The translations under genes were made by a program, and so were the position numbers. Shown one piece after another: positions 51,893 to 61,800 of a DNA stretch of 64,000 nucleotides (position 1 is its first letter; every line of letters starts with the position of its first letter). Source of the DNA: Alphaproteobacteria bacterium (GTDB taxonomy: Bacteria > Myxococcota_A > UBA796 > UBA2385); NCBI GenBank assembly GCA_020632755.1, contig JACKEY010000015.1:62001-126000 (forward strand), given 5' to 3'. Under the pieces are notes generated by a model, which saw nothing but the letters and a program-made list of their open reading frames with translations, did no database searches and was not told the origin of the DNA.

Positions 51893-53573
51893 ACCTCCGC
51901 CTCCTCCACCCCCCGAGGCCTCCCACCAAGATCCCCACCCACACCGCACCTGCTCCCGGCGCCGCTGCGCACCCGCCCCCCTCACCGATCCGCTCCCCAC
52001 GGCCTCCCCCATCCCCCGCGCCTCCGTCCCCCGCGCCTCCGTCCCCCGCACCCCCATCCCCCGCACCGTCACCTCCCTCGCCCCCGTCGCTCCCACCGTC
52101 CGCACCCCCGTCCCCCTCCCCCGAGTCCGCCACCCCGGTCTCCTCGCCGCCGCCGCTGTCCTCGCCGCCCTCGGGCAGGTCCAGCCGGACGAGCTGCACG
52201 GCGTCGGCCACGATGTGCTGGTCGCTGCCGGGGCTGGCGTCTTCGTCGTCGAACAGGGCAATCCACTGGTCGCCGCCGGCGTCGAGCTCGAACTCGCCCA
52301 GGCGGACCCAGCCGTCGATGCCGCTGGGGTCGACGGTGACGACGCTGGTGGCGCCGCCGGCCCGGACCTCGTAGCGGACGTCGTCGTGCACGGAGAAGGT
52401 CGCGTCGGCCGACACGAACAGCTCGTAGCGGCCGGCGTCTTCGAGCTCGAGGCGCCACCAGGCCCAGTTGTCGGGGACGTCGCTCTGGAAGGCGTTGGTC
52501 CACCACAGGTGGCCGTCGTGGCCGGCGGCCTCGCTGCGCCAGTAGTCCTGGTCGCCGAAGGCCCGGAAGCAGGTGCTGGCGTCGTCGACGATGCCGCCTT
52601 CGGGCGGGATGGACTGGCAGGGCGCGGCGCTCGCGCAGTGGCCCGGCCGCTCGGGCAGCCAGTCGCGGCCACCGGCGAAGACGCCCCAGTGGTTGGCCAT
52701 GCTGCGGGCGCCCCCGCCGCTGTTGTTGCCGCTGTACTCGTTGACGTAGCCGCCGCTGCTGCCTTCGTCCTCGGACCACATCTGGCTGCTGCCGCCCCCG
52801 TCGAGGTTGAAGGCGGTCCAGGCCCCGAGCTGGCCCATGACGTCGGCCAGCTCGCTGCCGTAGAGCCCGGCGTCGCTGCTGGTCCGCCCGTCGGCGACAA
52901 CCAGCCAGAAGGTCTCGCCGTCTTCGGACAGGCCCATGGCGGTCCGCGGGTGGCGGTCGCGCATGTCGCTGCGGTCGGGGAAGCAGTCGCTGGCGGTGGG
53001 GCTGTCGCAGACCATGGCCTCGCCCTCGACGACGACCTCGGGGAAGCCGCTGACGAGCGCGATGGTGCCGGGCGGCAGGTCGGGGGTCAGGTCGTCGTTG
53101 CGCCAGCCGGTGGTCAGGCCGTCGACGTGGTCCTTGACCCAGCAGCTGTGGCTCCAGACGACGTCGTCGTGGCGGAAGGCGATGAAGCCGTAGTGCTCGG
53201 GGTACCACTCGCTGGCGTAGGCGGGATCGAGGCCGGTCTGGTCGAGGGGCCAGGCGACCCCGTTGCCGACGGCGTCGCCGTAGACCCGCAAGGGGCCGGT
53301 CTTGTAGAAGTCGCCGTTGGTGGCGACGGTGGCGTCGACGCTGCTGGCCCAGCTGCCGGTGCTGCTGCTCGAGGACGACGCCTTGCGTGCGTCGACGTAG
53401 ACGTCGTCGGCGCAGAGGTCGACCTGCAGCACGTGCACGGTGGTGCCGGGCGAGGAGGCCCGCTGGCGCGAGTAGACGACGCCGGGCGCGACGGTCCTTG
53501 TCTCCTGCACGGTCAGGGTCAGTGCGTGCGAGGTGCCGACGAGGGTGAGCAACGCCAGCGGGAGCTGCGTCAT
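51873..53573 (-). CDS. Phosphodiester glycosidase (NAGPA-like) with MYXO-CTERM-like tail
   Basis: A 566-residue secreted protein. A signal peptide (LPLALLTLVGTSHA) leads to a phosphodiester glycosidase-type domain: ATNGDFY near residue 85, FWLVVADGRTSSDAG, and TAFNLDGGGSSQMW, the family signature. A beta-sandwich-like region follows (VPDNWAWWRLELEDAGRYELF), then a Gly/Asp-rich linker and a C-terminal tail with GGGC, a hydrophobic stretch and RRRRLQ. This matches the MYXO-CTERM sorting signal that anchors proteins at the myxobacterial surface. The stop overlaps the degenerate last unit of repeat array 2. TAGGCT about 25 nt before the start is its likely -10. Confidence 0.85.
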   Translation of the reverse strand: MTQLPLALLTLVGTSHALTLTVQETRTVAPGVVYSRQRASSPGTTVHVLQVDLCADDVYVDARKASSSSSSTGSWASSVDATVATNGDFYKTGPLRVYGDAVGNGVAWPLDQTGLDPAYASEWYPEHYGFIAFRHDDVVWSHSCWVKDHVDGLTTGWRNDDLTPDLPPGTIALVSGFPEVVVEGEAMVCDSPTASDCFPDRSDMRDRHPRTAMGLSEDGETFWLVVADGRTSSDAGLYGSELADVMGQLGAWTAFNLDGGGSSQMWSEDEGSSGGYVNEYSGNNSGGGARSMANHWGVFAGGRDWLPERPGHCASAAPCQSIPPEGGIVDDASTCFRAFGDQDYWRSEAAGHDGHLWWTNAFQSDVPDNWAWWRLELEDAGRYELFVSADATFSVHDDVRYEVRAGGATSVVTVDPSGIDGWVRLGEFELDAGGDQWIALFDDEDASPGSDQHIVADAVQLVRLDLPEGGEDSGGGEETGVADSGEGDGGADGGSDGGEGGDGAGDGGAGDGGAGDGGAGDGGGRGERIGEGGGCAAAPGAGAVWVGILVGGLGGWRRRRLQRAQR

Positions 53574-53600
53574 GGGGCGGTCCCCGGTGTCGCGGAGAGC

Positions 53601-55004
53601 CTACTGCCGCGCCGGGCCCTGCATCCAGCCCCGTGGGCTGCGCAGCTCGCCCTGCTGCATGACGGCCTGCACGTCCCACATGGCGGAGATGTCGGCCAGC
53701 GGGTCACCTTCGACGATCACGAGGTCGGCCGAGGCCCCCGGAGAGATCACGCCGATCTCACCTGCCATGCCGAGCAGGGCGGCCGCCTGGCGCGTGCCGG
53801 CCAGGAGCGCTTCTTCGGGCGTGAAGCCGGCGTCGACCAGCAGCTCGAGCTCGGTCAGGCCGTGCACGCCGTGGAAGTAGCTGGACACGACGTCGTAGGC
53901 GCCGGAGTCGCTGCCCAGCACCAGCGTGGCGCCGGCCCGGTGCAGGCGCCGGGTGGTGCGCTCGACCCGCCGCAGGCTGCCCTGCAGGTAGTCGTCGACG
54001 GGCATGAAGGCGGCGGCCAGGTTCGTCACCCCGCGCGGCCAGCCGGGCAGGCTGACGTGGGCCATGCCGCGCTTGTAGGCCCGCCAGCCGGCCGCGCTCA
54101 GCGCGGTGTCGCGCTGGACCTGGGGCACGACGAGCCGGGCCAGCGGGCGATCCAGGCGGTGGGCGTCGAACCGCACCCGGGGGCTGGCCTCGAGCGCCAG
54201 GGTGGTGACGAGCGGCGTGCCCGACGCGGCGTAGCGCTCCACCAGGTCACCGGGCCGGTCGCGCACCATGTGCAAGACGGCGGCGGGGTTCAGATCCAGC
54301 GCGGCTTCGTGGGCCGACCGCCGCTGGGCGTGGATCATGACGGGCAGCCCGCGCGCGGTGGCCGCCGCGACGATCTGCTCGCGCAGGGCCGCGTCGTGCA
54401 GCGGCAGGACCGGCAGGAAGTAGCCGGGCTCGATGGTGAGCTTGGCGCCGACGGCGCCTTCTTCGACCAGCCGGTCGAGGTGGGCCTCGGCCGCAGCGAG
54501 GTCGGGGATGCCCGGGTGCTCGGGCAGGAAGGCCTCGACGTAGCCGTGGGGCGGGCCCATGACCGGCCCCAGGGTCAGGTAGCGCGGCCCCGGCAGCCCC
54601 TCGGCCAGCCAGCCGCGCAGGGCGTGCACCTGGTCCCAGCTCGCCCCGGCGTCCAGCACGGTGGTGAAGCCGCAGGCGACGAAGGCCCGCAGCCCCTGCT
54701 GGCGGAAGGCGTCGCGGGTCGCTTCGTCGTCGCCCCGCAGGTCGGCGCCGGGCACGGCCCAGGGGTGGGTGTGGGCGTCGATGAGGCCGGGCACGACGGT
54801 GGCGCCGTGCAGATCGAGGGCGGGGCCGTCGAGCTCCGGCGCGGGCTCGGCGCCGACGGCGGCGATGCGGCCGTCCTCGACGGCGATCCAGGCGTCTTCG
54901 ATCACCGGCGCGCCGGTGCCGTCCCACAGCCGGGCGTGGCGGAGGACGTGGCTGGGCGCGGCCGAGGCGACCGACAGGCCGAAGGAGGCGAGGAGCAGCA
55001 GCAT
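53601..55004 (-). CDS. Secreted amidohydrolase
   Basis: A 467-residue metal-dependent hydrolase. A signal peptide (LLLLASFGLSVASAAP) is followed by the TIM-barrel amidohydrolase fold: LIDAHTHPW with the first metal ligands, IHAQRRSAHEAAL, LHMVRD, and LVLGSDSG with the catalytic Asp. The C-terminus returns to the beta sandwich (PGASADLVIVEGDPLADI). It belongs to the imidazolonepropionase/prolidase-like group; the substrate is unknown. ATG 55004 lies 5 nt after TAGGCG, so a leaderless transcript is likely. A larger relative lies at 58848-62018. Confidence 0.87.
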   Translation of the reverse strand: MLLLLASFGLSVASAAPSHVLRHARLWDGTGAPVIEDAWIAVEDGRIAAVGAEPAPELDGPALDLHGATVVPGLIDAHTHPWAVPGADLRGDDEATRDAFRQQGLRAFVACGFTTVLDAGASWDQVHALRGWLAEGLPGPRYLTLGPVMGPPHGYVEAFLPEHPGIPDLAAAEAHLDRLVEEGAVGAKLTIEPGYFLPVLPLHDAALREQIVAAATARGLPVMIHAQRRSAHEAALDLNPAAVLHMVRDRPGDLVERYAASGTPLVTTLALEASPRVRFDAHRLDRPLARLVVPQVQRDTALSAAGWRAYKRGMAHVSLPGWPRGVTNLAAAFMPVDDYLQGSLRRVERTTRRLHRAGATLVLGSDSGAYDVVSSYFHGVHGLTELELLVDAGFTPEEALLAGTRQAAALLGMAGEIGVISPGASADLVIVEGDPLADISAMWDVQAVMQQGELRSPRGWMQGPARQ

Positions 55005-55095
55005 GGAGCCGCCTATCCGGCGCCTGCCCGGTCGGGATGGCCCCCGTGGACCGCGCCTCTCGGCTGGAACCTCCTCCACCCGCGCTCCCCGCCTC

Positions 55096-55146
55096 CTGCC
55101 ACCACGGTGGCAGCAGGCTCGGACCCCCGGGGACCCTGCTGCCACC
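55096..55146. promoter_or_regulatory. Nested inverted repeats in a divergent intergenic region
   Basis: CTGCCACC (55096-55103) pairs with GGTGGCAG (55106-55113) around a 2-nt centre. The longer GGTGGCAGCAGG (55106-55117) also pairs perfectly with CCTGCTGCCACC (55135-55146). The shared element could bind a dimeric regulator at two alternative spacings or form mutually exclusive hairpins. A weaker CTGTCAGCAGG follows at about 55150. It lies 92 bp upstream of the amidohydrolase start and 76 bp upstream of the VOC gene. Confidence 0.5.
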
Positions 55147-55221
55147 AGGCTGTCAGCAGGGGGGCGGTACACCACCGGTGTCCGCAAGACCGCGGGCAGA
55201 ACCCCCCTCCCCGGAGCCTCC

Positions 55222-55614
55222 ATGTCCACCCCTCCCCCCGGCACCATCCTGTGGCACGAGATCGCCGGCCGTGACCCGGCCGCTCTGCGCGCCTTCTACG
55301 GCGAGCTGTTCGGCTGGCAGCTGACGACCACCCGCCCCGACTACGACATGTTCACCGGCCCCGACGGGCAGCCCACCGGCGGCATCGGGGCCGTCGGCGA
55401 GCACAGCTGGACGACCTTCTACGTGGCGGTCGACGACATCGACGCCGCCCTGACCCGTGCCCGCGCGCTGGGCGCCTCGCCGCTGTCGCCGGTGCGCGAG
55501 GACGGCCCGAACCTGCACTGCGTGGTCGCGGACCCCGACGGCCGGCCGATCGGCCTCGTGCAGCACCGGTCGATGGCGGCCGGCGCCCCCGCGGGCGCCG
55601 TCCCCTCGGCCTGA
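55222..55614 (+). CDS. VOC-family (glyoxalase/dioxygenase-like) protein
   Basis: A 130-residue single VOC domain pair: GTILWHEIAGRDPAALRAFYGELFGW starts the first beta-alpha-beta unit, and TTFYVAVDDIDAALTRARALG the second, ending LVADPDG-like DPDGRPIGLVQ. The first His and the late Gln/Glu positions could bind a metal. VOC proteins include glyoxalase I, antibiotic-binding proteins and dioxygenases; the substrate is unknown. ATG 55222 follows CCGGAG. The WYL regulator gene follows 65 bp downstream and may control it. Confidence 0.85.
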   Translation: MSTPPPGTILWHEIAGRDPAALRAFYGELFGWQLTTTRPDYDMFTGPDGQPTGGIGAVGEHSWTTFYVAVDDIDAALTRARALGASPLSPVREDGPNLHCVVADPDGRPIGLVQHRSMAAGAPAGAVPSA

Positions 55615-55679
55615 GCCCGTCCCTCCAGCGTCAGAGCGCGCGGCGCACCCCCGGGGACGCCGCGTGCCATCCTCCTCCC

Positions 55680-56354
55680 ATGCGCCGTGCCGATCGCCTC
55701 TTCCGCCTGGTCCAGGTCCTGCGCCAGCGTCGCTTCGCCACCGCGGACGACCTGGCCGAGGTCCTGGGTGTGTCCCGCCGCACCGTCTACCGGGACATCC
55801 GCGATCTGCAGGACAGCGACGTGCCCATCCAGGGCGAAGCCGGCGTCGGCTACACCCTGGATCGGGCCTTCGAGCTGCCGCCGATGAGCTTCACCACCGA
55901 AGAGCTCGAGGCCCTGGTGCTGGGCGCCCGCATGGTCCGCGCCTGGGGCGATCCCGCCCTGGGCGTGGCGGCGACGACGGCCATCGAGAAGGTCGAGGCC
56001 GTGCTGCCCGGCCCGATGCGGGCGATCCTGGACGACAGCGCCCTGTTCGCCCTGCGGTTCGGCCGCGAGCCCGACGGCGAGGCGAACCTGGCCCTGCTGC
56101 GCGGCGCGATCCGCGACCGACGCATGGTGGCCTTCGCCTACGAAGCCGCCAGCGGCGGCCGCACGACGCGGAAGGTCCGCCCGCTGGGCCTGTACTTCTG
56201 GGGCCGCAGCTGGACACTCGCCGCCTGGGACCTGCTGCGCGACGACTGGCGCAGCTTCCGGCCCGACCGGATGCTGGCCGTCGATGTGCTCGACGAGACC
56301 TTCCCCGACGACGACAAGGACCTGGCGGCCTTCGTGAAGGCACAGGGCGGCTGA
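55680..56354 (+). CDS. WYL-domain transcriptional regulator (YafY family)
   Basis: A 224-residue regulator. The N-terminal HTH (RLFRLVQVLRQRRF then DDLAEVLGVSRRTVYRDI) is the HTH_11 type. The WYL domain follows, with FAYEAASGGRTTRKVRPLGLYFWGRSWTLAAWD, where the WYL-type ligand pocket residues lie. Such regulators often sense nucleic acid fragments, nucleotides or other small ligands and control defence, repair or metabolism genes. Its neighbour here is a VOC protein. CATCCT (55668-55673) ends 6 nt before ATG 55680, so it may be leaderless. Confidence 0.9.
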   Translation: MRRADRLFRLVQVLRQRRFATADDLAEVLGVSRRTVYRDIRDLQDSDVPIQGEAGVGYTLDRAFELPPMSFTTEELEALVLGARMVRAWGDPALGVAATTAIEKVEAVLPGPMRAILDDSALFALRFGREPDGEANLALLRGAIRDRRMVAFAYEAASGGRTTRKVRPLGLYFWGRSWTLAAWDLLRDDWRSFRPDRMLAVDVLDETFPDDDKDLAAFVKAQGG

Positions 56355-56386
56355 GCGGCCCTCGGGTCGCCCCTCGCCGCGCCAGG

Positions 56387-56830
56387 TCAGAGGAAGGGCG
56401 CGACGAACTGCTCGAGCTGCGCGCCCATCAGCGCGCCGGCCTGGGCCTTCTGCACGCTGCCGCCCTTCCACACGGCCAGGGTCGGGATGCTGCGGACCTG
56501 CAGGGCCGCGGCGGCCTGCTGGTGCCGGTCGGTGTCGACCTTGGCGACGATGAGCCGCCCGGCGTGGCGGCGGGCGAGGTCCACCAGGTGCGGCGCGACG
56601 GCGCGGCAGGGACCACACCACGGGGCCCAGAAGTCGACCAGCACGGGCACGGGGGAGGCGCGGACCAGGCGCTCCAGGCCGGCGTCGTCGAGGTCCTGGG
56701 GGTGGGCGGAGAGGTCGAGGGTCGCCTTGCAGCGGCCGCACTTCGGGCTGCTGGCGAGGCGATCGGGGGACACGCGGTTCAGGCCGCCGCAGGCCGCGCA
56801 GCGAAAGGCGAGGGAGTCGGGCACGGGCAC
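56387..56830 (-). CDS. trxC: Thioredoxin 2 with N-terminal zinc ribbon
   Basis: A 147-residue thioredoxin of the TrxC type. The first 35 residues carry two CxxC pairs (FRCAACGGLN and PKCGRCKATL) that bind zinc. The thioredoxin fold has the active site WCGPC in FWAPWCGPCRA and the cis-Pro in RSIPTLAVW. Thioredoxin 2 reduces disulfides in the cytoplasm, and in Escherichia coli is induced by peroxide through OxyR. Convergent with the WYL regulator gene. Confidence 0.95.
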   Translation of the reverse strand: MPVPDSLAFRCAACGGLNRVSPDRLASSPKCGRCKATLDLSAHPQDLDDAGLERLVRASPVPVLVDFWAPWCGPCRAVAPHLVDLARRHAGRLIVAKVDTDRHQQAAAALQVRSIPTLAVWKGGSVQKAQAGALMGAQLEQFVAPFL

Positions 56831-56907
56831 CTCCTTGGGTGAAGGCTCGTCGCCTCGGCCCGCGTGACAACCGTCGGAGCCGCGACGGAGGGCCGCGGGG
56901 GAGGAGG

Positions 56908-56919
56908 TAGGCTGGGACC
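56908..56919 (+). promoter_or_regulatory. Putative leaderless promoter -10 box
   Basis: TAGGCT (56908-56913) ends 6 nt before ATG 56920. The GGAGG seen at 56902-56906 lies upstream of the -10 box and so could not be a ribosome binding site for a transcript starting there. Confidence 0.45.
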
Positions 56920-58812
56920 ATGGTAATCCTCCTCCTCGCCCTGGCCTGCTCCTCGGACAAGGCGCCCGCGGGTGTCGGCGACGACGACACCGGCGCGGCC
57001 GGCGGCTGCGGCGACACCGGCGCCGTCGAGATCTGCAACGGTGAGGACGACGACTGCGACGGCCAGGTCGACGAAGGCGCGGTGGACGCGACGGCCTGGT
57101 ACCCCGACGACGACGGGGACGGGCACGGCGATCCCAGCCGGGCGGTGGACGCCTGCGACCCGCCCGACGGCTACATCGCCGTGGCCGGCGACTGCGACGA
57201 CGCGGACCCCACCCGGAACACCGGCGCGCAGGAGATCTGCGACGACGCCGACGTGGACGAGGACTGCGACGGGCTCGCGGACGACGACGACCCCGACGCC
57301 GAAGGCGGGGTCACCTGGTACCAGGACCTGGACGGCGACGACCACGGCACCGGCGTGCCCCAGACCGCCTGCGACCCGCCCGACCACAGCGCCGAGGTCG
57401 ACGACGACTGCGACGACACGCGGATCGACGTGCACCCGGGCGCCGTCGATGTCTGCGAGGACGACGTCGACCAGGACTGCGACGGCGACGACGCGCGCTG
57501 CGTGGACGAGCGGCTGGTCAAGATCGACGACGACGAGGCGCTGCTGGTCTGGCACGGCCCCAGCGCCTACGAACACTTCGGCCGGGCGGCCCACGGCGGC
57601 GAGGACATCGACGGCGACGGCATCCCCGACCTGGTGATGGGCAACAGCCTGGCGGTGGTGGACGGCGTCGACCTGGCGGGCGCGGCCTACCTGGGGCTGG
57701 GCGGGCGCACGGGCCGGCACTCGGTGGCCGACGCCGACCTGATCGTCGAAGGCGACGGCTACCTGGGCATGGACGTGGTGCTGCTGCCTGCCACGGACGG
57801 CGGCGCCGGCGCCTTCGCGGTGTCCGGCTACCAGGGCGACGACGCCTGCGCGGTCTGGCGCTTCGACCTGCCCGACGGCGCCTGGCCGTCCGCGCCGCTG
57901 ACCCCCGACGACGCCGACGCGGTGCTCGAAGACGCGGGGCGGGCCTGCTTCGGGCGCGAGGTCGCGCTCTTGTCCGACGCCGGGGGCGACGGCGCCCGGG
58001 ACCTGGTCACGGCGTCGATGGGGCCTGTCGGCGGCCGGGGGGCGGTGCACCGCTTCGCCGGGGGCTGGCCCGACGGTGTGGACGACGCGGATCTGCGGGT
58101 CACGGGCTCGCTGTCTGCGGGCTTCTTCTGGAAGCTGGTCGAGCTGTCGGACGTGGACGGCGATGGCTGCGGCGAGCTGGCCGCGGTCGAGCAGAACTGG
58201 GCCGATGACGGCATCGTGCTGTCGGTGTGGTCGGCCTGCCAGACGGGCGAGCTCGCGGCCGGGGACGTGGACAGCCGCATCGACCTGGCCGGCGTCTCCG
58301 CCGACGTGGTCGGGGGTGTGGCCAGCCTGGGAGACGCCGACGGCGACGGGCTGGGCGACCTGGCGATCGGCATCCCCAGCCGGGCCGTCGGCACCCTGTA
58401 CGGGCAGGTCTTCGTGCTGCACGGGCCGCTGGATGCGGCGATGGCGATCGAAGACGTGCCGGACGCGATCGAGGGCGACGCGGAGCCGCTGTCGTCCTTC
58501 GGCTCGGCCGTGCTGGGGCCCGGCGACCTGGACGGCGACGGCCGCGGCGACCTGCTGGTCGGCGACGAGACCTGGTCCGAAGAGGTCCTGGACGTCGGCG
58601 GCGTGTTCGCCTGGGTCGGCGACATCGAGGGCGTGCACCTGCAGTCCAGCCACGACCGGCGCTGGGTGAACCTGGACAACCAGGGCCTGCAGGGCGGCCA
58701 CATGCTGGAACCCTATGGCGCGCGCACCTTCCTGATGGGCGCCATCACGGACTCCTCGACCTTCGAGCACGCCGGCGCCCTGTTCCTGTTCGAGGTGGGG
58801 GACGGGCTGTAG
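56920..58812 (+). CDS. Surface lipoprotein with Asp/Cys metal-binding repeats and FG-GAP-like propeller
   Basis: A 630-residue lipoprotein. The short signal ends in a lipobox (ILLLALACSS). Next come several modules with CDG/CDD cysteine-aspartate motifs (EICNGEDDDCDGQVD, GDCDDADPTRNTGAQEICDD), the putative metal-binding repeat seen in other lipoproteins here. From about residue 210 there are FG-GAP-like repeats (GGEDIDGDGIPDLVMG, LGDADGDGLGDLAIG, PGDLDGDGRGDLLVG), which fold as a seven-bladed propeller and bind Ca2+, as in integrin alpha chains. Probably on the cell surface and involved in binding; the partner is unknown. Start is leaderless. Confidence 0.85.
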   Translation: MVILLLALACSSDKAPAGVGDDDTGAAGGCGDTGAVEICNGEDDDCDGQVDEGAVDATAWYPDDDGDGHGDPSRAVDACDPPDGYIAVAGDCDDADPTRNTGAQEICDDADVDEDCDGLADDDDPDAEGGVTWYQDLDGDDHGTGVPQTACDPPDHSAEVDDDCDDTRIDVHPGAVDVCEDDVDQDCDGDDARCVDERLVKIDDDEALLVWHGPSAYEHFGRAAHGGEDIDGDGIPDLVMGNSLAVVDGVDLAGAAYLGLGGRTGRHSVADADLIVEGDGYLGMDVVLLPATDGGAGAFAVSGYQGDDACAVWRFDLPDGAWPSAPLTPDDADAVLEDAGRACFGREVALLSDAGGDGARDLVTASMGPVGGRGAVHRFAGGWPDGVDDADLRVTGSLSAGFFWKLVELSDVDGDGCGELAAVEQNWADDGIVLSVWSACQTGELAAGDVDSRIDLAGVSADVVGGVASLGDADGDGLGDLAIGIPSRAVGTLYGQVFVLHGPLDAAMAIEDVPDAIEGDAEPLSSFGSAVLGPGDLDGDGRGDLLVGDETWSEEVLDVGGVFAWVGDIEGVHLQSSHDRRWVNLDNQGLQGGHMLEPYGARTFLMGAITDSSTFEHAGALFLFEVGDGL

Positions 58813-58835
58813 GGGTGCCCGCGGGTGCGGGGCGA

Positions 58836-58847
58836 TAGGCGCGCGGA
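58836..58847 (+). promoter_or_regulatory. Putative leaderless promoter -10 box
   Basis: TAGGCG (58836-58841) ends 6 nt before ATG 58848, with no ribosome binding site. The last base differs from the TAnnCT seen elsewhere, so this one is weaker. Confidence 0.35.
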
Positions 58848-61800
58848 ATGTGGTTCCTCGCCCTCTGCACGACGCTCTCCCTCCCCCTCCACGCCGCGGA
58901 CGACGCCGCCGCGGATGATGCCGCGGAGGATGCCGCCGACGCCTGGGACGTCGACGCCCCCCACGGCCCGGTCGACACGGTGCACCTCGACCTGTCCGAG
59001 GGCACCTGGCTGTCGGTCACCGAAGGCGCCGCCGACGGCCACGGCGTCGTGGTCTTCGACCTCCTCGGGGACATCTGGGCCATGGACGCCGCCGGCGGCG
59101 AGGCCCGGCGCCTGACCCAGGGGGCCGCCTGGGACCGCGAGCCCTCCCTCTCCCCCGACGGGCGCACCGTCGCCTTCGTCAGCGATCGCGATGGCAACCA
59201 GAACATCTGGCTGATGCCGCTGTCGGGGGACGGCGCGCCCACCCAGCTCACCCACGAAGACGAAGCCCGGGTCACTGACCCCGTCTGGGACCCGGCCGGG
59301 AACTGGCTCATCGTGCGGCGCCGCACCGTCGACACGCGCAGCATCGGCGTCACCGAGCTGTGGCAGGTGCACCTCGACGGCGGCAAGGGCTTCGCGCTGA
59401 CCTCGCTCGACGAGCACCCCCACGCCGGCGAGGCGGTGATCTCGGCGGACGGCCGCTACATCTTCTTCAGCTCGCGCCACGGCCGCTTCGAGTACGGCGG
59501 CGATCCGGTGGCCGGCCTGTGGTCCATCCAGCGCCTGGACCGGCGCACCGGCGAGATCCGCCCCGTCGCCCGCGGCCCCGGCAGTGCGGCCCGCCCGACG
59601 CTGTCGCCCGACGGCACGGCCCTGGCCTTCATCAGCCGCGACCGCACCGACACGATCCTCGAGCGGCTGGACCTTGCGACCGGCAGCCGCACCGAGCTGT
59701 TCCGCGGGCTCGAGCCCGACCAGCTCGAGGCCTTCGCGCTGCAGGGGACCTACCCGCGCATGTCGTGGACCGACGCCGGCATCCTGCACTGGGACGACGG
59801 CGGGCTGTGGCGGCTGGACCCGGCGACCGGGGCGCGCACCGCGGTGCCCCTGCACGTCGAGGGCGACTGGACGGTGCACCGGGTCGCACGGCCGGCCCAC
59901 ACCATCCCCGACATGGTCCAGGCCCGCGTGCTGCGCTGGCCGGTGTCCAACGCGGCCGGCGACCTGGCCCTGTCGGCCATGGGCCGCGTCTGGGTGAAGT
60001 CCGCCGACGGCGACGACTTCCGGCTGCTCGAGGGCGCGCCCACCGGCTACGCCCCGGCCTGGTCGCCCGACGGCAAGGTGCTGGCCTGGACCAGCTGGAG
60101 CGACGGAGACGGCGGCCGGCTGCACCTGACCGTCGACCCGCTGCGCCGCAGCCGCACCGAGACCCTGCCGATCCAGGGCCAGCTGGTGAACCCGGCCTGG
60201 AGCGCGGACGGTCGGCAGCTGGTCGTGCTGCGGGGTGCGGGCGGCGGGGCGGCCGACGACCTGGGCGGCGAGGCCTGGTACGAGCTGGTGCTGCTGGAGC
60301 GCCAGGGCCGGCAGTGGACCCATCGCGTGGTCACCACCGTCGGCAACCGCGGCAGCAACCAGCGGGCGCCGCGGCTGTTCCTGCGCGGCGACCGGGTCTA
60401 CTACCTGCAGGACCGGGCCGGCGAGCCCCGCAGCCCCCAGGACGGCGTGCTGGTCAGCATCAAGCTCGACGGCACGGACCCGCGCACCCACCTGCTGCTG
60501 GGCCAGGCCCAGGAGATCGTGCCTTCGCCGGACTTCACCAAGGTCGCCTACAAGCTCGACCACCAGGCCTGGGTCACCGCCCTGCCCGACTGGGGCGGCG
60601 GCGAGGTGAAGGCCCTGGACGCGCTGCCCAAGCGGCAGCTGTCCGAGGACGTCGGCGACTGGCTGGCCTGGTCGCCGTCGGGGGAGGAGGTGACCTGGGT
60701 CGAGGGCGACGTGCTGCACCGGCAGGCCGTGCCGTCGCTGGCCGAAGACGCTGAGTGGCCCGAGGCGCAGCAGGAGGAGCTCGCGCTGCTGCTGCCGCGG
60801 GCCCGGCCCCGCGGGGTCGTGGCCTTCACCCACGCTCGCGTGGTCACGATGGCGGACCGCGCCCACCCCGACGCGGTCGTCGACGACGCCACGGTGGTGG
60901 TCGACCGCGACCGCATCGTGAGCGTCAGCCCCGGCGGCCCCGTGCCGGCCGGCGCCCGCGAGGTCGACCTGTCCGGGAAGACGGTGATCCCCGGGCTCGT
61001 CGACGTGCATGCCCACCTGCACTACGCGTCCGCCGACGTGCTCCCGGAACAGGAGTGGCGCTACCAGGTGAACCTGGACTTCGGCGTGACCACGGTGCAC
61101 GACCCCTCGGCCAGCACCGACCTGGTGTTCACCCAGGCCGAGCGGGTGGCCGCCGGGCTCGAGGAAGGCCCCCGCGTGCTCAGCACGGGCTTCATCCTGT
61201 ACGGCGCGAAGAGCGCCCAGGGCGCGAAGACGCCGGACCGCGACGCCGCCTTCCGGCACGTGCGGCGGCTGAAGGCGATGGGCGCCCAGAGCGTGAAGAT
61301 CTACCAGCAGTCGCGCCGCGATCAGCGCCAGTGGTACGTCGACGCCTGCCGCGAGCTCGAGATGCTGTGCGTGACCGAAGGCGGTGGCGACCTGGGCATG
61401 AACCTGAACATGTTCGTGGACGGCTTCCAGGCCGTCGAACACGCGCTCACCGTCGCGCCGCTCTACGCCGATGTGCAGGGGCTGCTGGCCGCCAGCCGCG
61501 GCGAGGCCGACGGCGCCCCGGGCACCGCCTACACGCCGACCCTGCTGGTCGCCTACGGCGGGCGGATGGGCGAGCACTTCTTCTACATGCACGACGACCC
61601 GCTGCAGCACGAGCGGCTGCTGCGGCACTTCCCCCAGCGGCAGCTCGACGCCCGGTCCTGGCGGCACGGCGCCTTCGGCCGCGACGGCGACTGGCACCAC
61701 CAGCGGGTCGCGCAGAGCGCGGCCGAGCTCGCGCGGGCCGGCGTGCTGGTCACGCTGGGGGCGCACGGGCAGCTGCAGGGGCTGGGGGCCCACTGGGAGC

